DNA of 64,000 bases from Schistocerca nitens (GCF_023898315.1 NC_064619.1:481595376-481659375), one strand, 5' to 3'; counted from the first letter of the stretch, positions 22,227-34,544 are shown. The notes: generated by a model from the letters alone, not told the origin. Translations and numbers: made by a program.

Positions 22227-22636
22227 TAGAATCAGTCTGGATGAGTGTGTATCACGAACTTGAACTGTACAGTTTGATTACATGTATGCTGTACTCATTG
22301 GCTATATGATATTACGTAGAAGTTGCGTGACAATTACTTGTACAAGAAGATGAAAATAAAATACTGTGAACTGTTTTAAAATTAATCCAAAGATTTTGCG
22401 TAGTGTGTTTGGGAAGTGTGTGGACTGGATACCTATTTCAATTTTCTAATATCGTATAATTATCTTCGTGCTTGGATGTTTCAACTTTTAAAGGTTAAGT
22501 GTAATTTGAAACAGCTGGAAACAAAGTTTTCCCCTGTTGAATTTTCCGCCAGTTGGCAACGCAAGACCTCTCTGCTTTTCAAAAACAACAGTAGGGTAGA
22601 CTGATTCTGTATGAATTAACTTGGTCTGGAAGTGCG

Positions 22637-22835
22637 CCTGCCGGTGTGGCCGAGCGGTTCTAGGCGCTTCAGTCTGGAACCGGGAGACCGCTACGTTCGC
22701 AGGTTCGAATCCTGCCTCGGGCATGGATGTGTGTGATGTCCTTAGGTTAGTTAGGTTTAAGTAGTTCTAAGTTCTATGGGACTGACGACCTCAGATGTTA
22801 AGTCACATATTGTACAGAGCCATTTCAACCATTTT
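22637..22835 (+). mobile_element. tRNA-derived SINE (main family)
   Basis: Full-length with A and B boxes (TGGCCGAGCGG, GGTTCGAATCC). The flanks share GAAGTGC on both sides. Confidence 0.93.
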
Positions 22836-24107
22836 GGAATGAAGTGCCAAAATTATAATACTTTGTGTGAACCAAGCTTGAACTGTACATTTATTTAAAA
22901 TATCCTGAGGTGAATAAATGAATGCTGAGGCATATTTCAATATATTGTGTTGTACCATGATTGCGACACAGAAATGCAACCACAGTGAGTTAACGATCAA
23001 CTGCAGGATCTCTGGTGAATTGTTGTTACGTGAATTTAGTGGCAAGCCGAAATTAATATATTGCATACAGATCTCAGGATTCAAATTCATGTTTGTAACT
23101 AGAAATAAAAAGAGAGTGTAAGATATTTCTTCTGCTGGATCTAGACCTAATTTGAAATCAGCTCAAGATACGAAAAGCTGCTAAGTTTTGTTGCGAATGC
23201 GGTATATTAAAATATGGAAGTTAAAAATTATCGCTGCCAGTGATTGCTACAAGATAAACAATATCACAACCGCAGCGGAATGAAATTGAAGACTGATTTA
23301 CCTTTCTGGTCCCCATATACTACTATATGTCCACAATGAAACTGCGAAGCGTAAAGAACCTGTTTACAATGATGAATATCTTCGGAGGCAAGTTGGTTAC
23401 GATCTACGCAGGCGTATCGAGCGCATATTACGAGAGGTAGTCACGCACCTGAATCCGTACTTCTCACCTCACAAAGCAGCAGTTCTAACGAGGGTAGTCG
23501 TAACACTGCAGGCGACCACTAAAAACAAATGTAGCCCGCTTAATACCTATTTTTGTTGTTCGCACGGTGACGATGTTATCATAGTGCACAGTGGCCAAAC
23601 TCAATTATTAGTTACTTTTAGATATGGTAACGAGCATTGCATCCGCCGGTCTTGTATCATCTCGATACTTCGTCTCGGGAGAGTTGCTTCAATTTTCCAT
23701 AGAATTATAAGATGTTGTTTGTTGTAAGCGTAGGTTTCCGTAGCCGTTGTCACTGTTAATAAAATTCTTCAGGGTATGTGACCGCATTGTCAACTTTAAG
23801 TTCTTCAGAGCTAGTGACCGCACTATCAGTTTTTAATATTTTCCGAAGTTACAGCCACTGTTGCAAATGAACGTTCTGAGGGTGTTTTTCTGACTGACAA
23901 CCCTGAGACAGGTCATTTGCCAGACTAGCCGAAATATCTGAGAATGTTATGTATTGACAAGGTGGTCACGTACCCAGAAAAAAAAAATTAGTAACACTCT
24001 GCTGTGTGTTGTTTCAAGACAATTTTCAAATCTGTCTTCTGATTCAGTTGTAGTTACTTGGCTATTTGCAAAGAGTAACTTATTTCTGCTAGGTTAGAAA
24101 ATCTGAA
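22836..24107. other. No gene recognised
   Basis: Frames stay under 100 codons and lack motifs. 22227-22636, on the other side of the SINE, is equally blank. Confidence 0.5.
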
Positions 24108-24814
24108 AACGGAAATGGTTAGGTTAAAACTAGATGTACTGGGAATTAGTGAAGTTCGGTAGCAGGAGGGACACGACTTCTGGTCAGGTGAATACAGGGT
24201 TATAAATACAAAATCAAATATGGATAGTGAAAGAGAAGGTTTAATAATGAATTAAAAAAATAGGAACCCGAAGAAGCTATCACGAACAGCATAGTGAACG
24301 CATTACAGTAGCCAAGATAGAAACGAAGCCCTCGCCTACTACAGTAGTGTAAGTTTACATGCCAACTATCTCCACAGACGATGAAGAGTTCGAAGAAATG
24401 TATGATGCAATAAAAGAAATTATTCAGATAGTTAAGGAAGACGAAAATATAATAGTCATGGGGGATTGTAATTCGATAGTAGAAAAGGGAAGAGAAGGAA
24501 AAGTAGTAGTTGAATATGGACTCGAGGTAAGGAATGAAAGAGGAAGCCGCCTGGTCGAATTTTGCACAGAGCACAACTTAATCATAGCTAACGCTTGGTT
24601 TAAAAATCATGAAAGAAGGTTGTATACATGGAAGAGACCTGGAGACACTGGAAAGTTTCAGATTGATTATATAATGGTAAGTCAGAGATTTAAGAACAAG
24701 GTTTTAAATTGTAAGACATTACCAGGGGCAGATATGAACTCTGATCACAACTTGTTATGAACTGTAGATTGAAACTGAAGAAACTGCAAAAAGGTAGGAA
24801 GAAGATGGTGTAAG
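24108..24814 (+). mobile_element. LINE, endonuclease part (first segment of a split element)
   Basis: The apurinic-type endonuclease of a LINE. The beginning is broken by stops (MVRLKLDVLGISEVR), then 24359-24760 is open with ENIIVMGDCNSIV, the catalytic G-D-x-N motif, and QIDYIMVSQRF. The C-terminal GADMNSDHNLL holds the SDH motif. The element is cut at about 24814 by a ~2.5 kb insertion and resumes at about 27328 with DLDKLKEPEVLESFRG. Confidence 0.88.
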
Positions 24815-24991
24815 ACACTAATTATCGACCTATTTTGTATCTGTATCGATATTTCTACGTCAATTTGTAGTGTTTCTTAAGTAGAGTGTTGTATCTGTCA
24901 TGGAAATTCTTTGACTATGTGTATATATTTCAACTATGTGAAACTTTTAAACGATGTTGTTTAAACTGTGCTTGTGGATTTAAGTCACTAC

Positions 24992-25422
24992 TGGAATGAT
25001 TGCTATATAATGTAATATAAATGATTTGGTACATAGTTAGGGAACGTAGGGTTGAATGTAAAAGACGTGGGGAAGCCGCACCGCAGCTATGGAAGTAACC
25101 TGCTGGGGTAGAAAAAGGCGCTTCAGTCTGGAACCGCACGACCGCTGCGGTCGCAGGTTCGAATCCTGCCTCGGGCATGGATGTGTGTGATGTCCTTAGG
25201 TTAGTTAGGTTTAAGTAATTCTAAGTTCTAGGGGACTGATGACCTTAGAAGTTAAGTCCCATAGTGCTCAGAGCCATTTGAACCTTTTTTTTTTTTTTTT
25301 TAATAGGAAAGATGTGGTTGACGGACAAGTGGAAACCCATCGTTTGTGATGGGTTAGGAGTCTGGGCTGAGCATTGCTTTGGTTAACATCTCGCTATCAG
25401 TAGCGGATCATTGTGGCTCTTA
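24992..25422 (+). repeat. Foldback left arm, interrupted by a SINE
   Basis: Begins GGAATGATTGCTATATAATG and ends GATCATTGTGGCTCTTA. With the SINE at 25117-25302 removed it is about 240 bp and matches 25717-25948 in reverse complement, with scattered mismatches. Confidence 0.85.
25117..25302 (+). mobile_element. tRNA-derived SINE, 5'-truncated
   Basis: Starts inside the tRNA-like head (GGCGCTTCAGTCTGG), so the A box is lost, and ends in a run of 17 T. Inserted in the left arm of the foldback at 24992. Confidence 0.93.
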
Positions 25423-25716
25423 TTCTTGGAGTTTTGAGGCCAGACGAGTTTTAGGGAAGTATTTATGGGCCTCGGATGCTGCATTTGGTGATACTATTAT
25501 CATGGCATAGTTATTCTGGCCGTGTAAAAATGTAATTCTGACGCCAAGATGATCTGTAACAGGGCGAGGGCAACAGTCCTGCCATGACTGCATCGCCTCC
25601 ATGTTAATAGGGACTGCAAATTACGCCCTCAGTGCCACCAGATTCCCACTAAATTATTTATATTTGGCACTCTGTAAATGGACCAGGTATTTGTGATATT
25701 TCGTTGATTTTAATAA

Positions 25717-25948
25717 TAAGGGCCACAATGATCCGCTACTAATAGCGAGGTGTTAACCACAGCACTGCTCAGCCCGGACTTCTCACCCGTCACAAACAAC
25801 GAATTACCACTTGCCCGCAAACCACATATTTTCTGCTCCACCAGGCTACTTCCATAGCTGCAGGGCTTCCCCACATCTCTTACATTCAACCCTACGTTCA
25901 ATAACTATGGACCAAATCATTTACAGTATATTATGTAGCAATCATTCC
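25717..25948 (-). repeat. Foldback right arm
   Basis: Starts TAAGGGCCACAATGATCCGC and ends TATGTAGCAATCATTCC; the inverse of the interrupted left arm. About 295 bp of non-coding spacer lies between the arms. Confidence 0.85.
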
Positions 25949-27327
25949 GTGACTCTCCCAGATCACAAACCTGGACAGGAATTCCATCCTAGTGAATTTA
26001 ATTCCGAGTGTCCTAATTTATTATGTAAAGACTTATTCGGCAGCTGTAAGAACAGTAGTGATTCCTTTGTAATGTGTGGAGTTATAGTGTTTAAAGTTCA
26101 GTCTTATAGTTCGAGAAATACTCCACTTCCAGTGCATTTTTAAATCAGTCAGCAGTCATTCTCTGAAATAATTTGCCTTACTTGAAAAGCCGCCTGAAAA
26201 TAGTAAAGTTGCTAATTAAAAGAACAATAACACTGATTTGAAGTGAAAAAGATTATTAATTGTTGCATTTATGAACTTAGATCAGAAGTACAAAGTTTTA
26301 TAAGTTTTCGTTGAATGAGAAAGGGTTTTAACTTGAATTTAATGTTGTGTTGGCATTTGCACAGCTAATTATGTTTTGAGTAGGTTAAAAGACTGCTTAT
26401 CAAAGCACATTTGTTATTTAAAAAGTTACAGTTTGTTGTGCTTTACTTAATTAATAATAAATGATGAGAATCCTTACTATTTCTCATACATACTTGTGTA
26501 GCTTTGTTAATGAGCGTGATTCCTCAAACCATGAAAGTTTAAGGGCTCTCATGTGCTAGGCTATATAGTTAATGAAGCAAATCAAAGTTCTTTCAGAGCC
26601 AGTGTAGTTAGATTTGCATTCTACTTAATTGCTTCCAACTGAGCTGAATAGAGAAATAATTACTGTGTTAGCTATTCTATGCAAGTTGGTTCATGCACAG
26701 GCATAGAGACCCAGTACTAATCAACGATGTTATAGAGTATGATCATTAATAGGCCCACTGATTTAAGTCAGAATTACTTCATGCTATTCCCTGTTTAGTA
26801 CTGCTATTAGTTTCATGTGTCTTGTTGATTGGTTCTATATACTGCTGTATCTAGTTCATTTAAGGTACGTGTTGTTGAGAGGCATACGTTACTGTTTGCT
26901 ATCTCATTGGCCATTTGTCTGACTTCAAAGTTAGTAGTATACTTATCTGCAAAGTTAGGTTACTGTGTTGTAGTGTAAAAGGGTACAAAGAAAGATGTTA
27001 ATGTGTGTGTCAAGGAGGGTTAGGTTAGCTTTAGCACTGCCTTTGGCTCTATTATGTTGCTTCAAACAAGAATGCCTAATTAGGCTGGCGACTGATACTA
27101 ATACATAGTATTAAAGTTTGCTTTTGTGCTGGGAGAACGTCTGTTTATGACCCACCTGTTTACTTTTGGTTATACTCTGCTGGAGTGTTCCGGAAACGAA
27201 TCCCAGTCTGACTGTTCGATTCCCATTAGGTTTTCTCCCGGTCTCAACTTTCTCACAAATTCATAGCAGAAGTTTAACGTTAGCATTGATTGCCATTTGA
27301 GGTGGTCGGTGTTACCCTTACAACGGG

Positions 27328-28934
27328 ACCTGGATAAGTTGAAAGAACCAGAGGTTCTTGAGAGCTTTAGAGGGAGCATCAGGCAACGGTTGTGGAGAGG
27401 AATGTAGTAGAAGAAGAGTGGGTAGCTTTAAGAGATGAAATAATGAAGGCAGCAGAGGAACAATGGGTACAAAGACAATGCATAGTAAGAATCCTTGGAT
27501 AACACAGAAGATATTGAATTTACGTGATGAAAGGAGAAAATATAAAAATGTAGTAAATGAAGTAGGTGAAAAGGAATACAAAGGTCTAAAAAATGAGATC
27601 GACAGAAGTGCAAAATGGCTAATCAGGAATGACTGGAGGACAAATATACGGACGCAGAAGCATGTATCACTAGTGTAAGATAGATACTGCCTACAGGAAA
27701 ATTAAAGGGACTTTTGGAGAAAAGAGAACCACGTGTATCAATATCCAGAGCTCAAATCGAAAACCAGTATCAAGCAAAGACGGGTAAGCAGAAATCTGGA
27801 AGGAGTATATAGAGAGTCTATAGAAGGCAGATGTAATTGAGGGCAACATTATTGGAATGGAAGAGAACGTAGATGAAGATGAAATGGGAGATATGACACT
27901 GCGTGAAGAATTTGACAGAGCACTGAAAGACCTCATTCGAAACAAGTCACCGGGAGTAGACAACATTCTATTAGAACTACTGATAGTCTTGGGTGAGACA
28001 GGCATGACAAAACTCTTCCATTTGGTGAGCAAGATGTATGAGACATTTTAAATACGCTCAGCCTTTAAGAAGGAATTCCAATCGAAAACAGAGCAGGTGT
28101 TTGCAGGTGTGAAAATCAGCGAAGTGTCAGTTTAATAAGTCACGGTTGCAAAATACTAACACGAATTCTTTACAGACGAATGGAAAAACTGGTAGAGGCC
28201 AACCTCAGGGAAGAACAGTTTGTATTCCGTTGAAATGTTGGAACATGTGAGACAATACTGACCCTACGATTTATCTTAGAAGATAGGTTAAGGAAAGGCA
28301 AACCTACGTTTCTAGCATTTGTATACTTAGAGAAAGCTTTAGACAAAGTTGCCTAATACTCTCTTTCAAAATCTGAAGGTGGCAGGGGTAATTTTTAAAG
28401 AAGCCAAATGGTAGTTACAAGAATCGAAGGGCACGAAAGGGAAGCATAGATTGAGTAGGGAGTGAGACAGCGTTGTATCCCATCCTAGATGTTATACAAT
28501 CTGTATATTAAGCAAGCAGTAAAGGAAACAAAAGAAAAATTTGGAGTAGGAATTAAAATCCATGGAGAAGAAATAAAAACTTTGAGGTTCGCCGATGACA
28601 TTGTAATTGTGTCAGGGACAGTTGAACGGAGTGGGCAGTGTCTTCAAAGGAGGATATAAGACGAACATCGAGAAAAGCAAAACGAGAATAATGGAATATA
28701 GCCGAATTAAACCAGGTGGTGTTGAGGGAATTGGATTAGGAAAAGAGACACTTGAACTAGTTAACAAATTTTGCTGTCTGGGAAGCAAAGTAACTGATCA
28801 TGATCGGAGAGGATAGAAAATGTAGACTGGTTATGACCAGGTAAGCGTTTGTGAAGAAAAGAGATTTGTTAACATCGAGTTAGATTTAAGCGTCAGGACG
28901 TCCTTTCTGAAAGTATTTGTATGGATTGTAAATA
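27328..28934 (+). mobile_element. LINE, reverse transcriptase part (second segment)
   Basis: Continues the LINE of 24108. RT text includes LKDLIRNKSPGVDNI (about 27925), LVEANLREEQFVFR (about 28190), FLAFVYLEKALDKV (about 28310) and GVRQRCIPS, then IKTLRFADDIVIVSG at about 28570-28614 with the catalytic aspartates. Stops and frameshifts are numerous. It is interrupted again at 28934 by Tc1 copy C. Confidence 0.88.
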
Positions 28935-30356
28935 CACTCCTGGAAATTGAAATAAGAACACCGTGAATTCATTGTCCCAGGAAGGGGAAACTTTATTGAC
29001 ACATTCCTGGGGTCAGATACATCACATGATCACACTGACAGAACCACAGGCACATAGACACAGTCAACAGAGCATGCACAATGTCGGCACTAGTACAGTG
29101 TATATCCACCTTTCGCAGCAATGCAGGCTGCTATTCTCCCATGGAGACGATCGTAGAGATGCTGGATGTAGTCCTGTGGAACGGCTTGCCATGCCATTTC
29201 CACCTGGCGCCTCAGTTGGACCAGCGTTCGTGCCGGACGTGCAGACCGCGTGAGACGACGCTTCATCCAGTCCCAAACATGCTCAATGGGGGACAGATCC
29301 GGAGATCTTGCTGGCCAGGGTAGTTGACTTACACCTTCTAGAGTACGTTGGGTGCCACGGGATACATGCGGACGTGCATTGTCCTGTTGGAACAGCAGGT
29401 TCCCTTGCCGGTCTAGGAATGGTAGAACGATGGGTTCGATGACGGTTTGGATGTACCGTGCACTATTCAGTGTCCCCTCGACGATCACCAGTGGTGTACG
29501 GCCAGTGTAGGAGATCGCTCCCCACACCATGATGCCGGGTGTTGGCCCTGTGTGCCTCGGTCGTATGCAGTCCTGATTGTGGCGCTCACCTGCACGGCGC
29601 CAAACACGCATACGACCATCATTGGCACCAAGGCAGAAGCGACTCTCATCGCTGAAGACGACACGTCTCCATTCGTCCCTCCATTCACGCCTGTCGCGAC
29701 ACCACTGGAGGCGGGCTGCACGATGTTGGGGCGTGAGCGGAAGACGGCCTAACGGTGTGCGGGACCGTAGCCCAGCTTCATGGAGACGGTTGCGAATGGT
29801 CCTCGCCGATACCCCAGGAGCAACAGTGTCCCTAATTTGCTGGGAAGTGGCGGTGCGGTCCCCTACGGCACTGCGTAGGATCCTACGGTCTTGGCGTGCA
29901 TCCGTGCGTCGCTGCGGTCCGGTCCCAGGTCGACGGGCACGTGCACCTTCCGCCGACCACTGGCGACAACATCGATGTACTGTGGAGACCTCACGCCCCA
30001 CGTGTTGAGCAATTCGGCGGTACGTCCACCCGGCCTCCCGCATGCCCACTATACGCCCTCGCTCAAAGTCCGTCAACTGCACATACGGTTCACGTCCACG
30101 CTGTCGCGGCATGCTACCAGTGTTAAAGACTGCGATGGAGCTCCGTATGCCACGGCAAACTGGCTGACACTGACGGCGGCGGTGCACAAATGCTGTGCAG
30201 CTAGCGCCATTCGACGGCCAACACCGCGGTTCCTGGTGTGTCCGCTGTGCCGTGCGTGTGATCATTGCTTGTACAGCCCTCTCGCAGTGTCCGGAGCAAG
30301 TATGGTGGGTCTGACACACCGGTGTCAATGTGTTCTTTTTTCCATTTCCAGGAGTG
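28935..30356 (-). mobile_element. Tc1-type DNA transposon, copy C, apparently intact, inside a LINE
   Basis: Third member of the CACTCCTGG family, 1422 bp, TA on both sides. It interrupts a LINE: the LINE reading (KFCCLGSKV region before; ETWAII and the terminal region after) continues on the far side. It carries a full transposase on the - strand and an inverted AATAAA at 28992-28997. Confidence 0.95.
29090..30112 (-). CDS. Tc1 transposase, 340 aa, full length (copy C)
   Basis: Same protein as in copy A, with four amino-acid differences that I could see by eye: T/A in LNS-RYIQ, two near the second aspartate (GTQRTLEG against ATQRALEG), and V/A just after. All catalytic residues are kept (D155, D244, E277) along with the HTH segment and the IMVWGAISYTGR box. 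The start is again placed at MPRQRGREP; the open frame continues upstream for 90 codons through the element end, which is not expected to be translated. With no stop or frameshift, this copy and copy A are the two candidates in the window for a working transposase. Confidence 0.93.
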   Translation of the reverse strand: MPRQRGREPYVQLTDFERGRIVGMREAGWTYRRIAQHVGREVSTVHRCCRQWSAEGARARRPGTGPQRRTDARQDRRILRSAVGDRTATSQQIRDTVAPGVSARTIRNRLHEAGLRSRTPLGRLPLTPQHRAARLQWCRDRREWRDEWRRVVFSDESRFCLGANDGRMRVWRRAGERHNQDCIRPRHTGPTPGIMVWGAISYTGRTPLVIVEGTLNSARYIQTVIEPIVLPFLDRQGNLLFQQDNARPHVSRGTQRTLEGVSQLPWPARSPDLSPIEHVWDWMKRRLTRSARPARTLVQLRRQVEMAWQAVPQDYIQHLYDRLHGRIAACIAAKGGYTLY

Positions 30357-30748
30357 TATATATAGAAGTGAAACATGGGCAATAATTAGTTTGGACAAGA
30401 AGAGAATAGAAGCTTTCTAAACGTGGTGCTACAGAAGAGTGCTGAAGATTAGATGGGTAGATACGTAACTAATGAGGAGGTACTGAACAGAACTGAGTGG
30501 AAGAGGAATTTGTGGCACAACTTGACTAGAGGAAGGGATCGGTTGGTAGGACACCAATTAAGTACTAGAGGGAAGCGTGGAGGGTAAAAATCGTAGAGGG
30601 ACACCAAGAGATGAGTACAGTAAGCAGATTCAGAAGGATGTAGGTTGCAGTAGTTACTCGAAGATGAAGAGGCTTACACAGGATAGAGCAGCATGGAAAA
30701 CTGCATAAAACTAGTCTCTGAACTGAAGACCACAACAACAACAACAAC
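30357..30748 (+). mobile_element. LINE 3' end (third segment) with (ACA)n tail
   Basis: Resumes the LINE after Tc1 copy C (SETWAIISLDKKRIEAF, KIRWVD), then the 3' region including AGATTCAGAAGGATGTAGGT. It ends with an ACAACAACAACAACAAC tail. The inverse of this tail is seen at 1104-1230. Confidence 0.88.
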
Positions 30749-31152
30749 TTATTTTTGGTAGCTGTTGGTCATGGTTTTGAGACAAGCTATAGTATCAATT
30801 ATTAATGAAGTCATCTGCTTAAAAAGTAGTGCAGGATTATTCTTAGAAAATAAAAATTACCTTAACTCGTGGCACAGTATCAACATCAGAGTTGCGGATC
30901 AACGTCAGAGACGGGACGAATGGCCCGCAACGCTGTAGTGCAAGCCTATGTTCTTTCACAGTGTTGCCAGCCTCACTTGCTATGGCCGCCTGCAAGCCAG
31001 TGGCTACAGGTTAAAGCGCCGGACTCAGCTAAATTGAACTGCCAGCAACACCTCTGTTGTTCAACGCTCATTCCCACGCAAATATAGGTTTATATTAATT
31101 CCGTAAGTTGTGAGTGCTCCGAAGAATGGTTTAATTACATCAGACATAAATA

Positions 31153-32348
31153 CCGTGGTGACAAAAGTCATGACATACCTCCTAACATCGTGTTGGACCG
31201 CTTATTTCCCGGCATAATACAGCACTTCTAAGTGGCATGGAAACAAGAAGGCGTTGGAAGCCCCCTGTAGAAATACTGAGCAATGCTGCTGCTATACACG
31301 TCCATAGTTGCCGGTGCACGCGTTTTTGCACGAACTAACCTTTCGATAAAGTCCAATAAATGTTAAATGAAACTGATGTCGGGCTATCTGGGTGGCTACA
31401 TCGTTAGCTCGAATCATCCTGAATGTTCTTGAACCAATCGCGAACAGTTGTCGTCCTGTGACATGGTCCACTGAGATCCTTAAATATTCCATAATTGCTT
31501 GCGAACATGAAGTCCATAAATGGCTGAAAATGGTCTTCAATAAGACGAACATAACCATTTTCAGTCGATGATTGGTTCCTTTGGGCTGGAGAACACAGTC
31601 GATTCCGTGTAAACAAAGACCAACTCTTTACGGAGCCGCAACAACCTTGCAATGTGTGTTGTTGACGACTTCCGTCCATGGCGTCGTGGGGTCTGGGCCA
31701 CTCTCGGACCTTACCATCACCTCTTCTTACCGACTGAAATCGGGACTCTTTTGACCAGGCCACGTTTTTCCTATGACCCATCCAGGACCCAACTGATATG
31801 CTCAGGAGCCCAGGACAGCCGCTGCAGACATCGTCGTGCCGTCAGCAAAGGCACTCGGCGCTGGTCGTCTGCTACCATAGCCCATTAACGCCAAATTTCA
31901 CCCCACTGCCCTAACGGATATGTTCGTCCATCGTACCAAATTGATTTCTACGATTATTTCCCGGAGTGTTGCTTGTCTGTTAGATCTAAGCGGACGCCGC
32001 TGCTCTCCGTTATTAAATGAAAGCCGTCGGCCATTATGTTATCCTTGGTGAGAGATAATCACTGAAATTTGGGTTCCTCGGCATACTCTTGACACTGTGG
32101 ATCTAGGAATATTGAACTCCCTAAAGATTTCCGAAATGGAATGTCCCATGGGTCCAACTTCCATTACCATTCCGAGTTCAAAGTCGGTTAATTCCTGTCA
32201 TCCAACCATAATCACGCCGGAAACATTGAGCCACCTGAGTACAGATGACAGCTCCACCAATGCATTGCCTCTTTATGCAGAGTGTACGCGATACTACCGT
32301 CGTTTCTGTATGTGCGTGTCGCTATACCATGACTTTTGTCACTCAGTG
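31153..32348 (-). mobile_element. Tc1 relic (GTGACAAAAGTCATG ends)
   Basis: TA lies on both sides, and the ends GGTGACAAAAGTCATGAC and CCATGACTTTTGTCAC are inverted copies. A decayed transposase on the - strand is open for 125 codons at 31404-31781, with WSKESRFQ in place of the usual WSDESRF, so the first catalytic D is lost. Stops and frameshifts interrupt the rest. Confidence 0.85.
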
Positions 32349-33137
32349 TACAACGGACATGTGCAATAAACGTAAACTTTTCACAAGTGCCAACTATGAA
32401 GAACGAAACTGAATATGGAGATATACTATCATTACACTGTTTCACTCACTTTCCTCTTACAGTTAAATAACTTTGAATAAAATCTAGAGCATCAGTATTG
32501 TGTGAGTGTAATAAAGACCGTCTCGCGTTGAGAATGAACAGCGGCAAAACTAAAACTTCTTTCAGGAACAAAACTGGATGGTCTTGCACAATATTCTTCT
32601 GACTCTTTTCAGAAGTGTCGGATAATTTTACTCTTTCCGGTTCCAGTAAGAACAAATATCTTAAGCTGTTGTACAGTTTTTATTTAAATACCAGTCCAGT
32701 TCGTCTTTTGGAGTAGCACTATTACTGACATCTATTCGCAAAGCAGACTTCCTCACTTTCGTTAGTAGTAGAATCTGACAAAACAATTTTCTCTTACTGT
32801 CTCGTATACGGGTCTTTCAAACCGTAATGCGTTTTAGCTGTTTGTAAAAAGACCTTTAGAGCGGAGTAGAAACAAAAAGAAAATTAATTGATTGAGAGTT
32901 ACAAGAGAAATTAACTAAAAGTTAACTAGTGAATTGAAGGAAAGCTGAAACTGAAAAGCCGCTGCTAGCTATTTAAAAGAATTGTCAAAAAGTTCATCTT
33001 TCGAGGCGTAGCTATTTTGCGCATAAAAAGTTACACTGGCGTGATAATTAATCGTCAATAAAAAACTGAAGTAAAAAATAATTTTGAAATAGACGGTCAG
33101 ATGTTTTGAGGACTGATTTGTCTAAATGTAAGAAATA
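32349..33137. other. No gene recognised
   Basis: AT-rich spacer between two Tc1-type elements. Confidence 0.5.
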
Positions 33138-34544
33138 CGCTACTGGCCATTAAAATTGCTACACCACCAGGATGACGGGCTACAGACGCGAAATTTAACC
33201 GACAGGAAGAAGATGCTGTGATATGCAAATTATTATCTTTTCAGAGCATTCACACAAGCTTCGAGCCGGTGGCGACACCTACAATGTGCTGACTTGAGGA
33301 AAGTTTCCAACCGATTTCTCATACACAAACAGCAGTTGACCGGCGTTGCCTGCTGAAACGTTGTTGTGATGCCTCGTGTAAGGAGGAGAAATGTGTACCA
33401 TCACGTTTCCGACTTTGATAAAGGTCGGATTGTAGCCTATCGCGAATGCGGTTTAACGTATCGCGACATTGCTGCTCGCGTTCGTCGAGATCCAATGACT
33501 GTTAGCAGAATATGGAATCGGTGGGTTCAGGAGGGTAATACGGAACGCCATGCTAGATCCCAACGGCCTCGTATCACGAGCAGTTGAGATGACAGGCATC
33601 TTATCCGCATGGCTGTAACGGATCGTGCAGCCACGTCTCGATCCCTGAGTGAATAGACGGGGACGTTTGCAACACAACAACCATCTGCACGAACAGTTCG
33701 ACGACGTTTGCAGCAGCATGGACTATCAGCTCGGAGACCATGGCTACGGTTACCCTTGACGCTGCATCACACACAGGAGCGCCTGCGGTGGTGTACTCAA
33801 CGACGAACCTGGGTCCACAAATGGCAAAACGTCATTTTTTCGGATGAATCCAGGTTCTGTTTAAAGCATCATGATGGTCGCATCCGTGTTTGGCGACATC
33901 GCGGTGAACGCACATTGGAAGCATGTATTCGTCATCGCCATACTAGCGTATCACCCGGCGTGATGATATGGGGTGGCACTGGTTACACGTCTCGATCACC
34001 TCTTATTCGCATTGACGGCACTTTGAACAGTGGACGTTACATTTCAGATGTGTTACGTCCCGTGGCTCTACCCTTCATTCGATCCGTGCGAAACCCTACA
34101 TTTCAGCAGGATAATGCACTACCGCATGTTGCAGGTCCTGTACGGGCCTTTCTCGATACAGAAAACGTTCGACTACTGCGCTGGCCAGCACATTATCCAG
34201 ATCTCTCACAAACTCAAAAGATCTGGTCAATGGTGGCCGAGCAACTGGCTCGTCGCAATACGCCAGTCACTACCCTTGATGAACTGTGGTATCGTGTTGA
34301 AGCTGCATAGGCAGCTGTACCTGTACATGCCATCCAAGCTCTGTTTGACTCAATGCCCAGGCGTATCAAGGCCGTTATTACGGCCAGAGGTGGTTGTTCT
34401 GGGTACTGATCTCTGAGGATCTATGCACCCAAATTGCGCGAAAATGTAATCACATGTCAGTTCTAGTATAATATATTTGTCCCATGAATACCCCATTATC
34501 ATCTGCTTTTCTTCTTGGTGTAGCAGTTTTAATGGCCAGTAGTG
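33138..34544 (+). mobile_element. Tc1-type element (CTACTGGCCATTAAAATTGC ends), inactive
   Basis: Flanked by TA, with clear inverted ends (CTACTGGCCATTAAAATTGC at left, the inverse with GTAGCAGTTTTAATGGCCAG at right). About 1.4 kb, with a near complete but broken transposase on the + strand. Confidence 0.92.
33369..34411 (+). pseudogene. Tc1 transposase pseudogene with altered catalytic residue
   Basis: Starts MPRVRRRNVYHHVSDFDKGR with a clear HTH (YRECGLTYRDIAARVRRDP). An in-frame stop at about 33585 ends the first part and another follows soon after. The frame then stays open from about 33708 through the catalytic core: VIFSDESRFCL (first D), TFQQDNALPHV (second D), then PDLSQTQKIWSM where the family normally has PDLSPIENVW. 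Spacing from the second D is 34 residues, but the catalytic E is replaced by Q. A further stop lies near 34308, before the C-terminus. So it is inactive for at least three independent reasons. Confidence 0.88.

Larger units (their letters stand above)
24815..27327. mobile_element. ~2.5 kb insertion of unknown type in the LINE
   Basis: This stretch splits the LINE between its endonuclease and reverse transcriptase. The edges read TGTAAGACAC at left and a TTACA at right near 27325, an imperfect inverted match. It contains a foldback pair (24992-25422 with 25717-25948) and a SINE. No transposase or RT frame of its own is recognisable. The right 1.3 kb is AT-rich without identifiable content. Confidence 0.55.
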
